From Achromobacter aloeverae (GTDB lineage Bacteria > Pseudomonadota > Gammaproteobacteria > Burkholderiales > Burkholderiaceae_B), in NCBI RefSeq assembly GCF_004121055.1, contig NZ_PYAL01000001.1, forward strand, positions 682,001-746,000: DNA of 64,000 bases, in the 5' to 3' direction. The notes under the pieces are model-generated. The model was not told the origin of the DNA, made no database searches, and saw only the letters and a program-made list of their open reading frames with translations. Below, one piece after another: positions 63,602 to 64,000 of this stretch. Made by a program: the position numbers and the translations under genes. Position 1 is the stretch's first letter. Each line of letters starts with the position of its first letter.

Positions 63602-64000
63602 ATGACAGCAAGGGCTTTCGACCTGGTCATCCGCAATGCCAAGGTGACAACGGCCAGCGACACGTACGCTGCCGACATTGGCATCGTCGATGGCTGCATC
63701 GTCCAGATCGGCCGGCAACTGGGGCCGGGAGCGCGCGAAATCGACGCCGCCGGCCGCACGGTCACGCCCGGCGGCATCGACGCCCACTGCCATCTGGACC
63801 AGCCGATGGCGCCGCCGGTCCGCCTGGCCGATGATTTCTTCACCGGCACGCGCTCGGCTGCCTGTGGCGGCACCACCACCGTCATTCCCTTCGCCGCGCA
63901 AAGGAAAGGCGGCACGTTGCGGGCCGCGCTGGACGACTATCACCGGCGCGCCGGCGGGCGCGCGTGCGTGGACTATGCCTTCCACTTGATCATCACGGAC
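63602..64000 (+). CDS. Dihydropyrimidinase/hydantoinase, N-terminal part (runs off the window)
   Basis: The first 133 residues of a cyclic-amidohydrolase: MTARAFDLVIRNAKVTTASD, then the metal site DAHCHLDQP (His62, His64) and GGTTTVIPFAAQ. It hydrolyses 5,6-dihydropyrimidines or 5-substituted hydantoins to N-carbamoyl-amino acids. The gene diverges from the GntR regulator and continues beyond base 64000. Confidence 0.88.
   Translation, partial: MTARAFDLVIRNAKVTTASDTYAADIGIVDGCIVQIGRQLGPGAREIDAAGRTVTPGGIDAHCHLDQPMAPPVRLADDFFTGTRSAACGGTTTVIPFAAQRKGGTLRAALDDYHRRAGGRACVDYAFHLIITD

Overview
The window is GC-rich DNA from a beta-proteobacterium, most likely an Alcaligenaceae member close to Bordetella or Achromobacter. 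This placement rests on gene families: a Bug-type receptor, an imuA-imuB-dnaE2 cassette, a fosmidomycin-resistance MFS pump, GC-rich intergenic repeat units and many LysR/GntR regulators. It was not checked by any database search. No rRNA, tRNA, CRISPR array, transposase or prophage module was seen.

Layout. 1-7.4 kb: a type II NADH dehydrogenase, a LysR regulator and a large Lhr-type helicase. 7.4-13.2 kb: the SOS mutasome cassette imuA-imuB-dnaE2 behind a LexA-type box. 13.2-16.0 kb: a small Gln-rich protein gene flanked by strong hairpins, then a D-amino-acid dehydrogenase divergent from a LysR regulator. 16.05-32.9 kb: a complete aryl-polyene (APE) type II polyketide cluster. A phosphopantetheinyl transferase diverges from a tightly overlapping operon of about 15 genes: ketosynthase-like subunit, acyltransferases, two ACPs, ligase-dehydratase fusion, glycosyltransferase, thioesterase, LolA-like and MMPL export proteins, halogenase-like flavoprotein, lipoprotein, ketosynthase-dehydratase fusion, ketoreductase and a second ketosynthase. 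33.0-35.5 kb: yqeY, dinB, a PaaI-like thioesterase and a lipoprotein. 35.7-43.1 kb: an S9 peptidase, Fsr, an AraC regulator and PBP1A, with two families of intergenic repeat. 43.3-46.1 kb: an RraA-like protein, a PPP-family phosphatase and a DUF1932-type dehydrogenase. 46.1-47.4 kb: an HrpL-type promoter-like element in front of a small Arg-rich frame and a Ser/Thr/Pro-rich protein, a candidate type III effector locus. 47.5-54.8 kb: a MocA-like nucleotidyltransferase, an AGE-family epimerase, a Gly/Pro-rich RcnB-like protein, a Bug receptor with an ornithine-cyclodeaminase-like enzyme, and several small envelope proteins. 54.9-64.0 kb: a run of minus-strand genes for a C-S lyase, a cysteine-dioxygenase-like enzyme, a polar amino-acid ABC transporter with two binding proteins, and an aminotransferase. 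These are followed by a GntR regulator divergent from a dihydropyrimidinase that runs off the window.

How the genes work together. The APE genes form one pathway: an aryl starter is activated and loaded on ACP, extended and dehydrated into a conjugated polyene, possibly halogenated or hydroxylated, joined to a lipid or sugar carrier and moved to the outer membrane. The SOS genes (imuABC under LexA, with dinB 20 kb away) supply translesion synthesis. The last 9 kb look like an uptake-and-catabolism unit for a sulfur-containing amino acid or hydantoin-type nitrogen source. The most novel-looking items are the HrpL-box/effector-like locus, the two dehydratase fusions and the halogenase motif in the APE cluster, and several short-period tandem repeats, some in promoters and some in frame inside genes.
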